The notes: a model not told the origin generated them from the sequence alone. A stretch of 64,000 bases of DNA from Labilithrix sp. (GCA_019637175.1 JAHBWD010000009.1:62001-126000), one strand, 5' to 3'; shown: positions 9,175-17,587, numbered from the stretch's first letter. A program made the numbers and translations.

Positions 9175-9929
9175 GGGCGCGACGTGAGCCAGAGGATGGC
9201 GGCCGTTCCCAGCGCGACGAGGCCGATGGTGAGCGAGATGTCGGCGACGAGGTACTTGCTCCGCACCGCGTCGACGTCGGCCTCGGCGCACGTCGCGGTC
9301 TTCCCGCAGCCGTCGCGTAGATCCGAGGCGTCGGAGCGCCCGCTGATCGCGAAGACGGTGAACGTGCCGAGCGCGAGCGCCCCGAGCCCGAGGGCGGGGT
9401 AGACGAACGGCGTCGTGCCCTTGCCCTCGTCGGGCGGCGGCGGCGCTTCGGGCGCGAGCGGCTGCGCGACCTTCGTCTTCATCGCGATCGTGACGACGCG
9501 CGCCTTCTCTCCTTGCGCGACGACGAGGCTCTGCTCGGCGGTCTCGTAGCCGTCGGCCTCGGCGCGGAAGGTGTGCTTGCCGGGATCGAGCGGGATCGAC
9601 TTGCTCGCGGCGTCGGCGATCGCGACGCCGTCGATCGAGACGCGCGCCGCCACGTCGGCGCCTTCGCTCGTGGCCCTCACCGAGACGGCGGGGATCCGCG
9701 CGTCGACGTCGTCGAGCCAGCGCGCGCAGTCGCTGCGAATGACCGCCGGGCACGCGTCGCTCGCGCAGCGGATGAACTGGCTCTTCGCCTCGAGGAGCCG
9801 ATCGGATCGACGCGCGGCCTGCCCGAGCTCGGCGGCCTTCACGCACGCCTCGACGTCGCCCGCGCGCGCAGGCGCGGCGGCGAGCGCGAGCGACAGGCCG
9901 AGCGCGAGCGCGCCTCGGAGGCGCGTCAT
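9171..9929 (-). CDS. Exported PEGA-like protein with C-terminal membrane segments
   Basis: 252 residues: signal peptide ([20 protein letters not shown]), a Cys-containing helical region (residues 25-75), then a beta-sandwich with [19 protein letters not shown], the standard pattern of PEGA domains, a Pro-rich spacer and two hydrophobic segments near residues 167-187 and 222-245. PEGA domains are common partners of myxobacterial kinases and surface proteins. It overlaps both neighbours by ATGA, so its level is tied to the kinase and the FHA activator; it could be a periplasmic sensor or kinase target (inference). Confidence 0.7.
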   Translation of the reverse strand: MTRLRGALALGLSLALAAAPARAGDVEACVKAAELGQAARRSDRLLEAKSQFIRCASDACPAVIRSDCARWLDDVDARIPAVSVRATSEGADVAARVSIDGVAIADAASKSIPLDPGKHTFRAEADGYETAEQSLVVAQGEKARVVTIAMKTKVAQPLAPEAPPPPDEGKGTTPFVYPALGLGALALGTFTVFAISGRSDASDLRDGCGKTATCAEADVDAVRSKYLVADISLTIGLVALGTAAILWLTSRP

Positions 9930-11341
9930 TGGAAGCACTCGGGCTTGTAGTGCTTGTCGCCGAACGCATCGACGGTGAACGGCGGCTGGCAGCTCTTCGT
10001 CGACGCCGCGGGGCGAGGAGGCTTCGGGCCCGATCGGGGACGAGGAGCGGCGCTCGCGGAAGACGCCGGCGTCGGAGCAGGCTCGGCGACGCTCGCGCTC
10101 GACGGCGCAGGCGCAGGCTCGATCGGCGCCTTCGGCGCCGCGGGCTTCGCCTCGTCGGCGGCCTTCTCCGTCATCTGCGGCGCGGGCGATCCATGCATAC
10201 GCATGCGAATCACCGCGCCCGAGATCGACAAGAGCGCGACGAGCGCGCCCGCGACGGCGACGGGGACGATCCACGGCGCGCGCCTCGGCGGCGCCGCGCG
10301 CGGCGGCGCCATCCGAACGGTGCCCGACGGCGTCTCCCCCATCACCGCCGTGACCTGCCCCGCGGGCGCAGGATCGCGCATCGTGGGCGGCGCGACGCTC
10401 TCGCGTCCCTCCTCGAAGGCGCGCACGAGCTCGGCGCGCTCGGCCAGCGAGTCGCCGGCGGCGCCCGAGAGCGCGCGCGCGACGTCACGCGCGCCGGCGC
10501 GCTTCGCGCACGCCTCGAGCGCGTCGAGCATCTCGCGCGCGCTCGCGAAGCGCTTGTCGGGATCCTTCTCGAGCGCGCGCGCGACGACCGCATCGAACGC
10601 GGCGCCGACGTGCGGCGCGGCGACGCTCACCGGCGTCGGGATCCACTCGAGCATGTCGTAGAGGACGGTCGCGTCGTTGTCGCCGACGAACAAGCGCTTC
10701 CCGACCAGCGCCTCCCAGAGCGTGACGCCTGCGGAGTACACGTCGGATCGGACCGTCGCCTTCTTTCCCTGCACGACCTCCGGCGGCGCGTAGCCGAACT
10801 TCCCTTTGTACTCGCCCGATCGCGTGACCGACGCGCGGTTTTGCGCCTTCGCGATGCCGAAGTCGACGATGCGGGCGACGCCGTCGACGCCCACCAGTAC
10901 GTTCTGCGGAGAGACGTCGCGATGCACGAGGCCGAGCGGCGCGCCGCTCGCGTCGGTCGCGCCGTGCGCGCCGTCGAGCCCGGAGAGAGCGTCATGGAAG
11001 ATCGCGATCGCGATCGCGGGCTCGATCGGCCCGGCCTCCATCAGGCGCGCGAGCGACTCGCCCGCCACGTACTCCATCACGATCCAGAGATCGCCGCCGC
11101 TGCGACAGACGTCGAGCGTGGGCACGACGTTGGCGTGGCGGATGCGCGACGCCATCCGCGCCTCGTCGATGAACATGGTGACGTGCTCGGCGTCGCCGGC
11201 GAGCTCGGCGCGGAGGCACTTGATCGCGACGACGCGAGAGAACCCTTCTGCGCCGCGGATGCGCCCGACGTGCACCGTCCCCATCCCGCCGGACGCGATG
11301 GCCGGGCCGAGGTCGTATCGCTCCAGCGCGTCGAGAGCCAC
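9926..11341 (-). CDS. Eukaryote-type serine/threonine protein kinase, membrane-anchored
   Basis: 471 residues. Kinase domain at 9-275: glycine loop [11 protein letters not shown] (16-26), catalytic Lys41 in [14 protein letters not shown] with Asp142, DFG with Asp160, and APPEVVQG. All catalytic residues are present, so it should be active. One membrane helix lies near 356-378, followed by a Pro/Ala/Ser-rich tail ending with two cysteines. Starts at GTG 11341. First gene of a three-gene unit (kinase, PEGA-like protein, FHA/sigma-54 activator) with 4-bp overlaps, so the obvious model is kinase phosphorylation read by the FHA domain. Stimulus unknown. Confidence 0.93.
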   Translation of the reverse strand: MALDALERYDLGPAIASGGMGTVHVGRIRGAEGFSRVVAIKCLRAELAGDAEHVTMFIDEARMASRIRHANVVPTLDVCRSGGDLWIVMEYVAGESLARLMEAGPIEPAIAIAIFHDALSGLDGAHGATDASGAPLGLVHRDVSPQNVLVGVDGVARIVDFGIAKAQNRASVTRSGEYKGKFGYAPPEVVQGKKATVRSDVYSAGVTLWEALVGKRLFVGDNDATVLYDMLEWIPTPVSVAAPHVGAAFDAVVARALEKDPDKRFASAREMLDALEACAKRAGARDVARALSGAAGDSLAERAELVRAFEEGRESVAPPTMRDPAPAGQVTAVMGETPSGTVRMAPPRAAPPRRAPWIVPVAVAGALVALLSISGAVIRMRMHGSPAPQMTEKAADEAKPAAPKAPIEPAPAPSSASVAEPAPTPASSASAAPRPRSGPKPPRPAASTKSCQPPFTVDAFGDKHYKPECFQ

Positions 11342-11394
11342 CGAACGGAAGCGTAGGCGGCGGCTCCGTCCAGATCAACGAAGCGAATCGACGT

Positions 11395-12162
11395 TCAGGA
11401 CGCCCCGCCCTCGACCACGTGTTGGACGATCTCGGGCGCGACCAACGCGTGGTAGTCGTCGTCTGCGGTGCGATCCCAGTCCAGGTTCAACCCCCAGGGG
11501 GTGAACAGGAGCTCGCCCTCGATGGCGTCGAGCAAGCCACGAACCTCACCGGCGAGCGGGGTACGCGACAGCTCGAACGTCAGGCGGCACCGGAGCGCAC
11601 CCGAGGCCGCGTCGAAGACCATGTCGACGTCGGCGCCGTGGGCCCACCCGTAGGCTTCGTGAACGCCCTTCAACGCGAAGCTGCCCCCGGTCGCGGTGCG
11701 AATGCAAGGGATGTCGACGAGGTCGACGCTCCCCACGAGCCGCGCGCCGTCGAACGCGGCGAGCACCGCCGGATCGGTCGTGGGCTCGTCCGTCGAGAGA
11801 TCTTCGACCTTCACGGAGAGGAGCACGCGCATGCGCGCGGCGGTCGTCGGTCGAGCCGTCGGCGCGACGCTCGGCGGCAACCCGAGCTCCACCATCAGCG
11901 CCGCGATCTCCGCGGAGCTCTCGTCATCGAGCACCGCCGGCCACGCCGCGAGGAGCTCCATGGATCGCTCGAAGAGCGCCGCGAAGCGCGGATCCGTTCG
12001 ATCGGAAATCTCCAGTCCGAAGACTTGCTTCGCGAGGCTGCCGGGACGGAGCGCCGCCGCGGCGGCCGCGAGCCGTGCCGCTTGGTTCGGCGAGGCGCCG
12101 ACGGCCGGGGCGTGCTCTTCGATCTGCTTCGCGATCCACGTCAGCGCGGCGGCCGTCTCCAT
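11395..12162 (-). CDS. Protein of unknown function
   Basis: 255 residues from ATG 12162, soluble and acidic, with no signal peptide or membrane helix. The N-terminal half (METAAALTWIAKQIEEHAP on) looks helical; the C-terminal half has beta-rich stretches (MRVLLSVKVEDLSTDE; GLNLDWDRTADDDYHALVAP). I recognise no family. The same frame extends upstream to 12309, but that extension is Arg/Ser-rich and overlaps the next gene. It sits between the kinase operon, in the same direction, and a regulator gene, with no obvious coupling. Confidence 0.6.
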   Translation of the reverse strand: METAAALTWIAKQIEEHAPAVGASPNQAARLAAAAAALRPGSLAKQVFGLEISDRTDPRFAALFERSMELLAAWPAVLDDESSAEIAALMVELGLPPSVAPTARPTTAARMRVLLSVKVEDLSTDEPTTDPAVLAAFDGARLVGSVDLVDIPCIRTATGGSFALKGVHEAYGWAHGADVDMVFDAASGALRCRLTFELSRTPLAGEVRGLLDAIEGELLFTPWGLNLDWDRTADDDYHALVAPEIVQHVVEGGAS

Positions 12163-12211
12163 GAAGCCTGATACGGCCGTTGTACGCTCGGCCTTCCCGC
12201 GTCTCACACGC

Positions 12212-13105
12212 TCAACGAAGCGAGTCGGCGTCGAAGCGGGGCGATCGCCGCCACTGCGGAAACTGCCCGTTCGCGAGGCGGAGGCCTTCGGTGGTGCGCT
12301 CGATCGCACCGCGGAGGCCCGCTTCGCGCATCTTGAAGAGCGCCACCTTCATGCGATTGCGGACGGTGGCGGACGACGGATCCATCGTCGGCCACAGCGT
12401 CTGCGCGAGCGTGCGAGCGGAGACGAAGCTCCCCGGCGAAGCGAGGTGCGCCTCGACGAGACAGCGCCAGATGCGGCGGAGCAGCGGCGTCTTGGCGAGA
12501 TCGACGCGCGCGCCGTCGGGCGCCTCGACCCACGCCGCGTTCGGACCGACGAGCCACGCGCTGCGAGGGTCGGCGTCGCGCAGCGCGCGGCTCGCGAGCA
12601 CGCGCAGGCGCGCGTCGCCGGCGTCTTCCTCGTCGAACCGGACATGGCGCGCGGCGTCGCCGAAGGCGCGCTTCGCGAGATCGCGCTCGCCGCGCGCGAG
12701 GCACGACGCGGCGGCGCGCGCCTCGATGATGCAGCGCACCGCGCTCGCGTCTACGGGAACGCTCGGGAGCGTCGCGCCGAGCGCGACCGCGTCGTCGGCG
12801 TAGCGGCGCGCGACGGCGTAGTCGCCGCGCATCGCCTCCTCGAGCGCGAGGCAGAGCCGCGCGCGCGCCGACGCTTCGCGGTCGCCCGCGGCGTCGGCGA
12901 GGAGCTTGGCGCGACGGAGCTCGGGGGCGCTGTTCGATCGACCTGCGCAGAGCTGATCGAGCGCGCGCGCGATGATGGCGCGGGCGTCGGCCGAGACCGG
13001 CGTTCGAGGCACGACGAGCGACGGGCGCGGCGTGGGCGCCGGGGTCGAAGAGGGGGGCGCCGGGGACGAAGAGGGCGGCGAAGCGACGAGCGAAGCCGGG
13101 TTCAT
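12212..13105 (-). CDS. Putative DNA-binding regulator with C-terminal winged-helix-like region
   Basis: 297 residues. After a Pro/Ser-rich N-terminus, residues about 45-180 are helical and repetitive (TPR-like, many Ala/Arg). Residues about 205-285 (LLRRIWRCLVEAHLASPG, SARTLAQTLWP, TVRNRMKVALFKMREAGLRG) resemble the OmpR/SARP-type winged helix that reads DNA in bacterial activators. No receiver or ligand domain is visible. I prefer ATG 13105, which has AGGGG 5 nt upstream, over GTG 13135. The regulatory target is unknown. Confidence 0.65.
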   Translation of the reverse strand: MNPASLVASPPSSSPAPPSSTPAPTPRPSLVVPRTPVSADARAIIARALDQLCAGRSNSAPELRRAKLLADAAGDREASARARLCLALEEAMRGDYAVARRYADDAVALGATLPSVPVDASAVRCIIEARAAASCLARGERDLAKRAFGDAARHVRFDEEDAGDARLRVLASRALRDADPRSAWLVGPNAAWVEAPDGARVDLAKTPLLRRIWRCLVEAHLASPGSFVSARTLAQTLWPTMDPSSATVRNRMKVALFKMREAGLRGAIERTTEGLRLANGQFPQWRRSPRFDADSLR

Positions 13106-13247
13106 GCCCCTGCCCCACTGCAACGGCGGTTCCACGCAGAAACGCCGCGATTCGTGGGGTCAGCGCGCGCTCACGTGGGCTCGGACCATGCTCGTCCCGC
13201 CCCGGGTGAGAACCATCCGTGCACAGACCCTTCGCGACAAAGAGCGA

Positions 13248-13273
13248 AGCGCCGCGCGATCGCGCGCGGCGCT
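13248..13273. repeat. Hairpin element, near-copy of the rpsG terminator
   Basis: A perfect 11-bp stem (agcgccgcgcg) with loop atcg. With its flank (acaaagagcgaagcgccgcg from about 13238, tccgcggcgc after) it is nearly the same as the hairpin at 13802-13848 that ends the rpsL-rpsG unit. Here it lies in a divergent gap (13106-13350) with no minus-strand gene to terminate. The two copies bracket the toxin-antitoxin-like remnant at 13351-13778. The rest of the 245-bp gap shows nothing else I can name. Confidence 0.6.
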
Positions 13274-13350
13274 CCGCGGCGCGATCCCAGTCGCGCCCTT
13301 CGACTCGCCCTTCCTTCGCGCGCCCGCTCTGCGCGCGCTACAGTGAGTGC

Positions 13351-13542
13351 GTGGACGCGATCGAACGGAACGACCTCGAGTGGGCCCGCCAAACACCGCC
13401 CGCGGAGAAGCTCGCGACGGCGCTCAAGATGATGCGATTGGGGATCGGGCTCAAGCGCAGCGCGCTCGCGGCGGCACATCCGAACGCGACCGAGGGCGAA
13501 ATCGACGCTCTGCTTCAAGCGTGGCTCGACGCGGATGGTTGA
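13351..13542 (+). CDS. Small protein, likely antitoxin-like partner of a nucleotidyltransferase
   Basis: 63 residues from GTG 13351 (MDAIERNDLEWARQTPP), largely helical, no signal. Short helical genes of this kind (KLATALKMMRLGIGLKRSAL, NATEGEIDALLQAWL) commonly lie directly upstream of AbiEii/MNT-type nucleotidyltransferase genes, and this one overlaps the start of such a gene (13535) by 8 bp. The name antitoxin rests on that position only. The partner is internally deleted, so this may be an orphan. Confidence 0.6.
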   Translation: MDAIERNDLEWARQTPPAEKLATALKMMRLGIGLKRSALAAAHPNATEGEIDALLQAWLDADG

Positions 13543-13778
13543 CGTTCCGGCCCCGGAGCCTGCGCTCCGGGCGATCCGTGACCGCTTGCTCGCGCGAGGT
13601 CGTGCACACGCGCTCGTCGGAGGCTTGGCACTGGCCGCTCGCGGCGAGCCGCGCTTCACGCGCGATGTGGATGTCGCCGTCGACGTAGCGGATCACCCAG
13701 CGAGGGTTCCATCGTGAGCAGGATCTCGAGGCCAAGCTACGAAGCCTGATCGACGAGCTTGCCTCTGACGACGAGTAG
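13535..13778 (+). pseudogene. Internally deleted nucleotidyltransferase (AbiEii/MNT-like toxin remnant)
   Basis: ATG 13535 opens a nucleotidyltransferase N-terminus: HALVGGLALAARGEPRFTRD followed by VDVAVDV, i.e. the GG and DxD active-site signature. After about residue 54 the sequence jumps: another frame, from 13701, reads RGFHREQDLEAKLRSLIDEL then ASDDE and the stop at 13776-13778, which looks like the normal C-terminal helix of the same family. Both the middle of the protein (on the order of 100 or more residues judging from family length) and the frame are lost, so the product cannot be functional. It overlaps the small upstream gene by 8 bp. Confidence 0.7.
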
Positions 13779-13812
13779 CCACCGACCGTCGCGAGAGGGC
13801 CTACAAAAGCGA

Positions 13813-13848
13813 AGCGCCGCGGGATCGCGCGAGGCGATCCGCGGCGCT
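13813..13848 (-). terminator. Rho-independent-type terminator of rpsL-rpsG
   Basis: A 15-bp GC-rich stem with one bulged G (agcgccgcggatcgc class) and loop gcgag, 21 bp past the rpsG stop. Read on the minus strand it is followed by TTCGCTTTTG, a short U-rich tract. It isolates the ribosomal protein unit from anything downstream. A near-copy is at 13248-13273. Confidence 0.7.
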
Positions 13849-13868
13849 CTCGGCGCGCGTGGCGACGA

Positions 13869-14339
13869 CTACCAGCGGTAGTGCGCGAAGGCCTTGTTGG
13901 CCTCCGCCATCTTGTGCGTGTCGTCCTTCTTCTTCACCGCGTTGCCGCGGCCCTGCGACGCGTCGACGAACTCGCCGGCGAGGCGCTCGCGCATCGTTTT
14001 CTCGCCGCGGTCGCGCGCGTACTGGACGATCCAGCGCATCGCGAGGGCGACGCGGCGCTCGGGGCGGACTTCGACCGGAACCTGGTAGGTCGCGCCGCCG
14101 ACGCGGCGGCTCTTGACCTCGAGCTTCGGCTTCACGTTGTCGAGCGCCTTGCGGAAGACCTCGAGCGGGTCCTCCTTGAAGCGCTCGCCGATGACGTCGA
14201 ACGCGCCGTAGAGGATGCCCTCCGCGACCGCCTTCCCGCCGTCGAACATCAGCGTGTTCGTGAACTTCGAGACGAGCTTGTCCTTGTACTTCGGGTCAGG
14301 GATGATCCTGCGCTTCGGAACTTCGCGTCGGCGGGGCAT
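13869..14339 (-). CDS. rpsG: 30S ribosomal protein S7 (uS7)
   Basis: 156 residues, the normal bacterial length. [20 protein letters not shown] at the N-terminus, [17 protein letters not shown] and ALAMRWIV in the middle, and [11 protein letters not shown] at the C-terminus are diagnostic. S7 nucleates assembly of the 30S head and contacts E-site tRNA; in many bacteria it is also the translational repressor of the str operon. Lies 12 bp behind rpsL and is closed by the terminator at 13813-13848, so fusA and tuf are not co-transcribed here. Confidence 0.98.
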   Translation of the reverse strand: MPRRREVPKRRIIPDPKYKDKLVSKFTNTLMFDGGKAVAEGILYGAFDVIGERFKEDPLEVFRKALDNVKPKLEVKSRRVGGATYQVPVEVRPERRVALAMRWIVQYARDRGEKTMRERLAGEFVDASQGRGNAVKKKDDTHKMAEANKAFAHYRW

Positions 14340-14351
14340 CGGCTTTCCTCT

Positions 14352-14750
14352 TTACGCCTTCGGGCGCTTCACGCCGTACTTCGAGCGCTTGCGGTTGCGG
14401 TTGGCTTTGTTGGTGGAGGACGGACCGATCGCGCCGGAGGCGTCGAGCGTGCCGCGGACGACGTGGTAGCGCACGCCGGGCAGATCCTTCACACGACCGC
14501 CTCGAATGAGGACGACCGAGTGCTCCTGGAGGTTGTGCCCCTCGCCCGGGATGTACGAGGTGACTTCCATTCCGTTGGTGAGGCGGACGCGGCAGACCTT
14601 GCGGAGCGCCGAGTTCGGCTTCTTCGGGGTCGTGGTGTACACGCGCACGCAAACGCCCCGCTTCTGCGGGCAGCTCTTGAGAGCGGGCGACGCGGTCTTC
14701 ACACGCGCGGCCAAACGCCCGTGGTTGATGAGCTGGTTGATGGTCGGCAT
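14352..14750 (-). CDS. rpsL: 30S ribosomal protein S12 (uS12)
   Basis: 132 residues. [12 protein letters not shown], the decoding-centre loop [13 protein letters not shown] (site of streptomycin-resistance substitutions; the lysine is wild type here), [20 protein letters not shown] and the [12 protein letters not shown] segment are all present. S12 controls decoding accuracy in the 30S A site. It has its own sigma-70-type promoter 49-76 bp upstream and is followed by rpsG. Confidence 0.98.
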   Translation of the reverse strand: MPTINQLINHGRLAARVKTASPALKSCPQKRGVCVRVYTTTPKKPNSALRKVCRVRLTNGMEVTSYIPGEGHNLQEHSVVLIRGGRVKDLPGVRYHVVRGTLDASGAIGPSSTNKANRNRKRSKYGVKRPKA

Positions 14751-14798
14751 CCTGAGAAATCCTGAAGAAATCGAGTGGTCGGGCCTATGGAGGCGCGC

Positions 14799-14826
14799 AC
14801 TCTAGTCGCGCCCGCTTTCCTGTCAA
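14799..14826 (-). promoter_or_regulatory. Sigma-70-type promoter of rpsL-rpsG
   Basis: On the minus strand a consensus TTGACA (14821-14826) and TAGAGT (14799-14804) are 16 bp apart. Transcription would start near 14792, leaving a leader of about 40 nt before the rpsL ATG. It is the best promoter match I see in the window. Confidence 0.75.
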
Positions 14827-14985
14827 GGCCCTGCCGTCGCCCGCCGCGTCCGTGAATGCCCCGAACCGCTCGTCGTCCAATGGGCCGAGCTTCGGGCATG
14901 GCTCGCAGGAGATGCGGCGAGGCTCACCTCTTTCTTCCTTGGCTTCTGGCTTCTTGGCCCGTCCCTTCGGGCCCCAAATGACGAA

Positions 14986-15014
14986 GCGCCCTCTGCTCTC
15001 CGAGCAGAGGGCGC
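14986..15014 (-). terminator. Strong hairpin terminator downstream of the GIDE-domain gene
   Basis: A perfect 13-bp stem (gcgccctctgctc with its complement) and 3-nt loop, 26 bp beyond the stop at 15040. On the minus strand it is followed by TTCGTCATTT; on the plus strand by CGTCGTTTTG, so it may work in both directions. Between it and the rpsL promoter (14827-14985) I see no gene. Confidence 0.75.
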
Positions 15015-15039
15015 CGTCGTTTTGTGGCGATTCAGCCGA

Positions 15040-16563
15040 TCAGGGCTTCTTCTTCGCGGGCGCGGGCGCCGCGCCGGGCTTCGCCGGAGCCGCCGGCTTC
15101 GCGGCCGGGGCGGCGGGCTTCGCGTCGGCCGCAGGCTTGGCGTCGGCCGCGGGCTTCGCGTCGGCCGCGGGCTTCGCGTCGGCCGCCGGCTTGGCGTCCG
15201 CCGGCTTGGCGTCGGCCGCGACCGCGGGCTTGGCCTCGGCGTTCGCCTCCGCCGGCTTCGCGTCCGCCGACTTCGTGTCCGGCTTCGCCGCGCCCGGCTT
15301 GGTCGGAAGCGCCGCGGCGGCCTTGGCCGGCGCGCCCTTCACCGCGGGAGAGGCGGCCTTCGCGCCGGGCGCGCCCGGCTTGACGTCGGCGCTCGTGATG
15401 TTCGCCGAAGCGATCGCCGGGGCGGGCTCCGCGTCCGGCGTGCGGACGATGGCGAGGTGGAAGCCGTACCCGCCCGAGACCTTGTCGCGGTAGTAGTCGC
15501 GCACGTTCACGCTGTAGACGCCCGGCTCGAGCTTCATCGTGATCTTGGCCTCGGCGCCCTTCGAGCCGCCGTCGTTGTGCGCGAGCTCCTTGCCGGTGTC
15601 GTCGCTGAGCGTGAGGGTCGGATCGATCGGGTATTTGACCTTCGGCTGCGACGCGGTGAGCGTGTACTCGCCGGCCGTCGTGACGGTCCACTTCATGTCG
15701 TAGCCGTCGCGGTCGTACATGCGGCCGTCGCACGAGACCTCTTCGGTCGTGAGGACGCTCGAGCAGGAAGCCTGCTTGCCGGTGCTCGGCTCCGGGGGCG
15801 GTCCGAAGATGCCCATGAGCGTGCCGCCGACGAACATGACGCCGCCGAGCGCGTACGACACGATCATCTTCGTCTTGGTCGAGCCGACGAGCTGTGCGCG
15901 GCCCTTGGTCGACAAGATCAGCTTGCCGGTGCCGAGGCCCTTCGGCGTGTGCATGACGGGCCCCTGCGGCGTCGCCGCGAGCGCCCCGAGCGCGTAGAGG
16001 TTCGGCGACGGCGCGATGATGCGCTCGACGCCTTCGAAGCCGGTGGTGCTCCCCTCGCCGACGATGAGCGGCGTGTTCATCTGGAAGTTACCGAACTGCA
16101 GCGTGCCGGGGATGATGCCGAGCAGGCCCACGTTGACGCCGCTCGAGAACGACTTCTCGAACGACGCGTCGGGCTTCTCGCTCGCGTCGACGAACACCTG
16201 GCCCATCTGATCCTGGATGGGGAAGACGCCGCCCTTGTAGTCGCTGAAGATGTTGCTCGACCCGCGGGTCGTCTTCATTCCGTTCTCGGTGCGCTCCTGC
16301 TTCTCGTACTTGCGCTCGACGGTGATCTCGAACGCGAGGCAGGGCTTGCCGCTCATCGGCGCGGTGAGCAGGCCTTGCTGGCCGACCATGCCCTCGGTCG
16401 AGACGAGGCCCTTGGCGTCGGCGGCGCCGGGACCCATCTGGGCGATCTGCGACGGCGCCCGGAACGGCACGCGATTGAGCTTCTTGCCCTTGAACATCTG
16501 CCGCAGCCCGATCAAGAGCGCGACGAACCCCACGAAAGCCAACAGCCAGCCAAAAGCACTCAT
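15040..16563 (-). CDS. Membrane protein with GIDE-like domain and Lys-Pro-Ala repeat tail
   Basis: 507 residues. A membrane helix at 2-20 is followed by a domain with GKPCLAFEITVERKYEKQE (about 73-91), the pattern of the GIDE/MULAN domain found in a mitochondrial E3 ubiquitin ligase and in bacterial membrane proteins without a RING finger; there is no RING here. A second helix lies near 234-256, then a Cys-containing beta-rich periplasmic domain (DPTLTLSDDTGKELAHNDGG; LEPGVYSVNVRDYYR) like bacterial PPC domains. The last 120 residues are Ala/Lys/Pro repeats (ADAKPA units). The role is unknown; the ubiquitin connection is only by fold. Confidence 0.7.
   Translation of the reverse strand: MSAFGWLLAFVGFVALLIGLRQMFKGKKLNRVPFRAPSQIAQMGPGAADAKGLVSTEGMVGQQGLLTAPMSGKPCLAFEITVERKYEKQERTENGMKTTRGSSNIFSDYKGGVFPIQDQMGQVFVDASEKPDASFEKSFSSGVNVGLLGIIPGTLQFGNFQMNTPLIVGEGSTTGFEGVERIIAPSPNLYALGALAATPQGPVMHTPKGLGTGKLILSTKGRAQLVGSTKTKMIVSYALGGVMFVGGTLMGIFGPPPEPSTGKQASCSSVLTTEEVSCDGRMYDRDGYDMKWTVTTAGEYTLTASQPKVKYPIDPTLTLSDDTGKELAHNDGGSKGAEAKITMKLEPGVYSVNVRDYYRDKVSGGYGFHLAIVRTPDAEPAPAIASANITSADVKPGAPGAKAASPAVKGAPAKAAAALPTKPGAAKPDTKSADAKPAEANAEAKPAVAADAKPADAKPAADAKPAADAKPAADAKPAADAKPAAPAAKPAAPAKPGAAPAPAKKKP
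15090..15270. repeat. Coding tandem repeats in the GIDE-domain gene
   Basis: Imperfect 18-bp units (cttcgcgtcggccgcggg type on the plus strand) encode at least six (A)ADAKPA repeats in the C-terminal tail of the gene at 15040-16563. The unit length is a multiple of three, so copy changes would alter tail length without shifting frame. Confidence 0.75.
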
Positions 16564-16690
16564 CGGAACATCCCTCTTGTGCGAGACCGAAGGGCGGCGT
16601 CACTTCCCACGGAACGTGGCCCCGTCGCCCTTGCAGGACGGCTCGCAGTTCCCCCACATACGGGGACGGCGAGAGGGAAATTCCTGTCTT

Positions 16691-16728
16691 TTTTCAGGCT
16701 GGGCTTTACGGTGTAAAACGCCTGAAAA
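16691..16728. promoter_or_regulatory. Nested AT-rich palindrome
   Basis: ttttcaggc (16691-16699) pairs with 16720-16728, and inside it tttac (16705-16709) pairs with gtaaa (16713-16717). It lies in the 183-bp gap between the end of uppP and the start of the GIDE-domain gene, both minus strand. There is no U-tract after the stem on either strand, so it is a weak terminator candidate; an operator for the downstream gene is the alternative. Confidence 0.4.
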
Positions 16729-16746
16729 TCCCGTGTCGTTACGTGT

Positions 16747-17550
16747 TCATCTCACGAGGACGACGAAGACGAGGATCCCGAGCGCGATCCGGTAGAGCCC
16801 GAAGGGAACGAGGCCCCGGCGCTTCAAGTAGCCGATGAACGCGGCGACGACGGCCCAGGCGACGAAGAACGAGACGACGAGGCCGATGACCACGTTCGTG
16901 GCGCCGACGCCGGCGAGCGCGTCGCGCGACTTGTAGGCCTCGTAGATCGTCGCCGCGCCGAGCGTGGGCAGGCCGAGGAGGAAGGAGAACTCGGCGGCCG
17001 TCGCGGTCGAGAGGCCGGTGAGCTGACCGGTCACGATGGTGCACATCGATCGTGACGATCCCGGCCACATCGAGACGCACTGCCCGACGCCGATCAGGAA
17101 CGCGCGGAGCGGCGTCACGTGCTCGAGGCCGACGAGCCCGACGGTCTTCTTCTTCGCGCGCACGAGCTCGACGACGATCATCACGACCCCGCCGACGACG
17201 AGCGCGATCGCGACCGGCGCCGGACCGAAGAGCAGCGCCTTGATCTTCTTGCGCAGGAGAAAGCCCGCGATCGCCGTGGGCACGAACCCGAGCGCGAGCG
17301 CGACGAGGAGCGAGAGGCTCTCGGGCTTGCGCGACGCGAGCCCGACCGTACGCTCCCAGAGCAGCCCGCGGAAGTGCACGACCACCGCGAGGATCGCGCC
17401 GAGCTGGATGACGACGTCGAACGCGTCGGCGCCCTCGCCTTCGAGGCCGAAGAGGCGGCTCGCGAGGATGAGGTGGCCCGTCGACGAGATCGGCAGATAC
17501 TCCGTGATCCCTTCGACGACGCCGAGCAGCGCCGCGAGCAAAGCGTTCAT
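16747..17550 (-). CDS. uppP: Undecaprenyl-diphosphatase (BacA-type)
   Basis: 267 residues, eight or so membrane helices. Both family signatures are present: EGITEYLPISSTGHLILA near the N-terminus and the PGSSRS motif in GVGQCVSMWPGSSRSM. It dephosphorylates undecaprenyl diphosphate to recycle the lipid carrier for peptidoglycan and other envelope glycans, and overexpression is known to raise bacitracin tolerance. Starts at ATG 17550, 37 bp after the stop of the esterase gene on the same strand. Confidence 0.95.
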   Translation of the reverse strand: MNALLAALLGVVEGITEYLPISSTGHLILASRLFGLEGEGADAFDVVIQLGAILAVVVHFRGLLWERTVGLASRKPESLSLLVALALGFVPTAIAGFLLRKKIKALLFGPAPVAIALVVGGVVMIVVELVRAKKKTVGLVGLEHVTPLRAFLIGVGQCVSMWPGSSRSMCTIVTGQLTGLSTATAAEFSFLLGLPTLGAATIYEAYKSRDALAGVGATNVVIGLVVSFFVAWAVVAAFIGYLKRRGLVPFGLYRIALGILVFVVLVR

Positions 17551-17587
17551 CTCGAAGGCCACATACCACGATCGCTCCGCGCGGCGG

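Noticed and set aside
13106..13396. Several short open frames between the winged-helix gene and the small antitoxin-like gene
   Set aside because: They run through hairpin sequence and are Arg/Ser-rich without a ribosome-binding site.
15090..15270. Possible CRISPR array
   Set aside because: Units are contiguous 18-bp coding repeats with no spacers.
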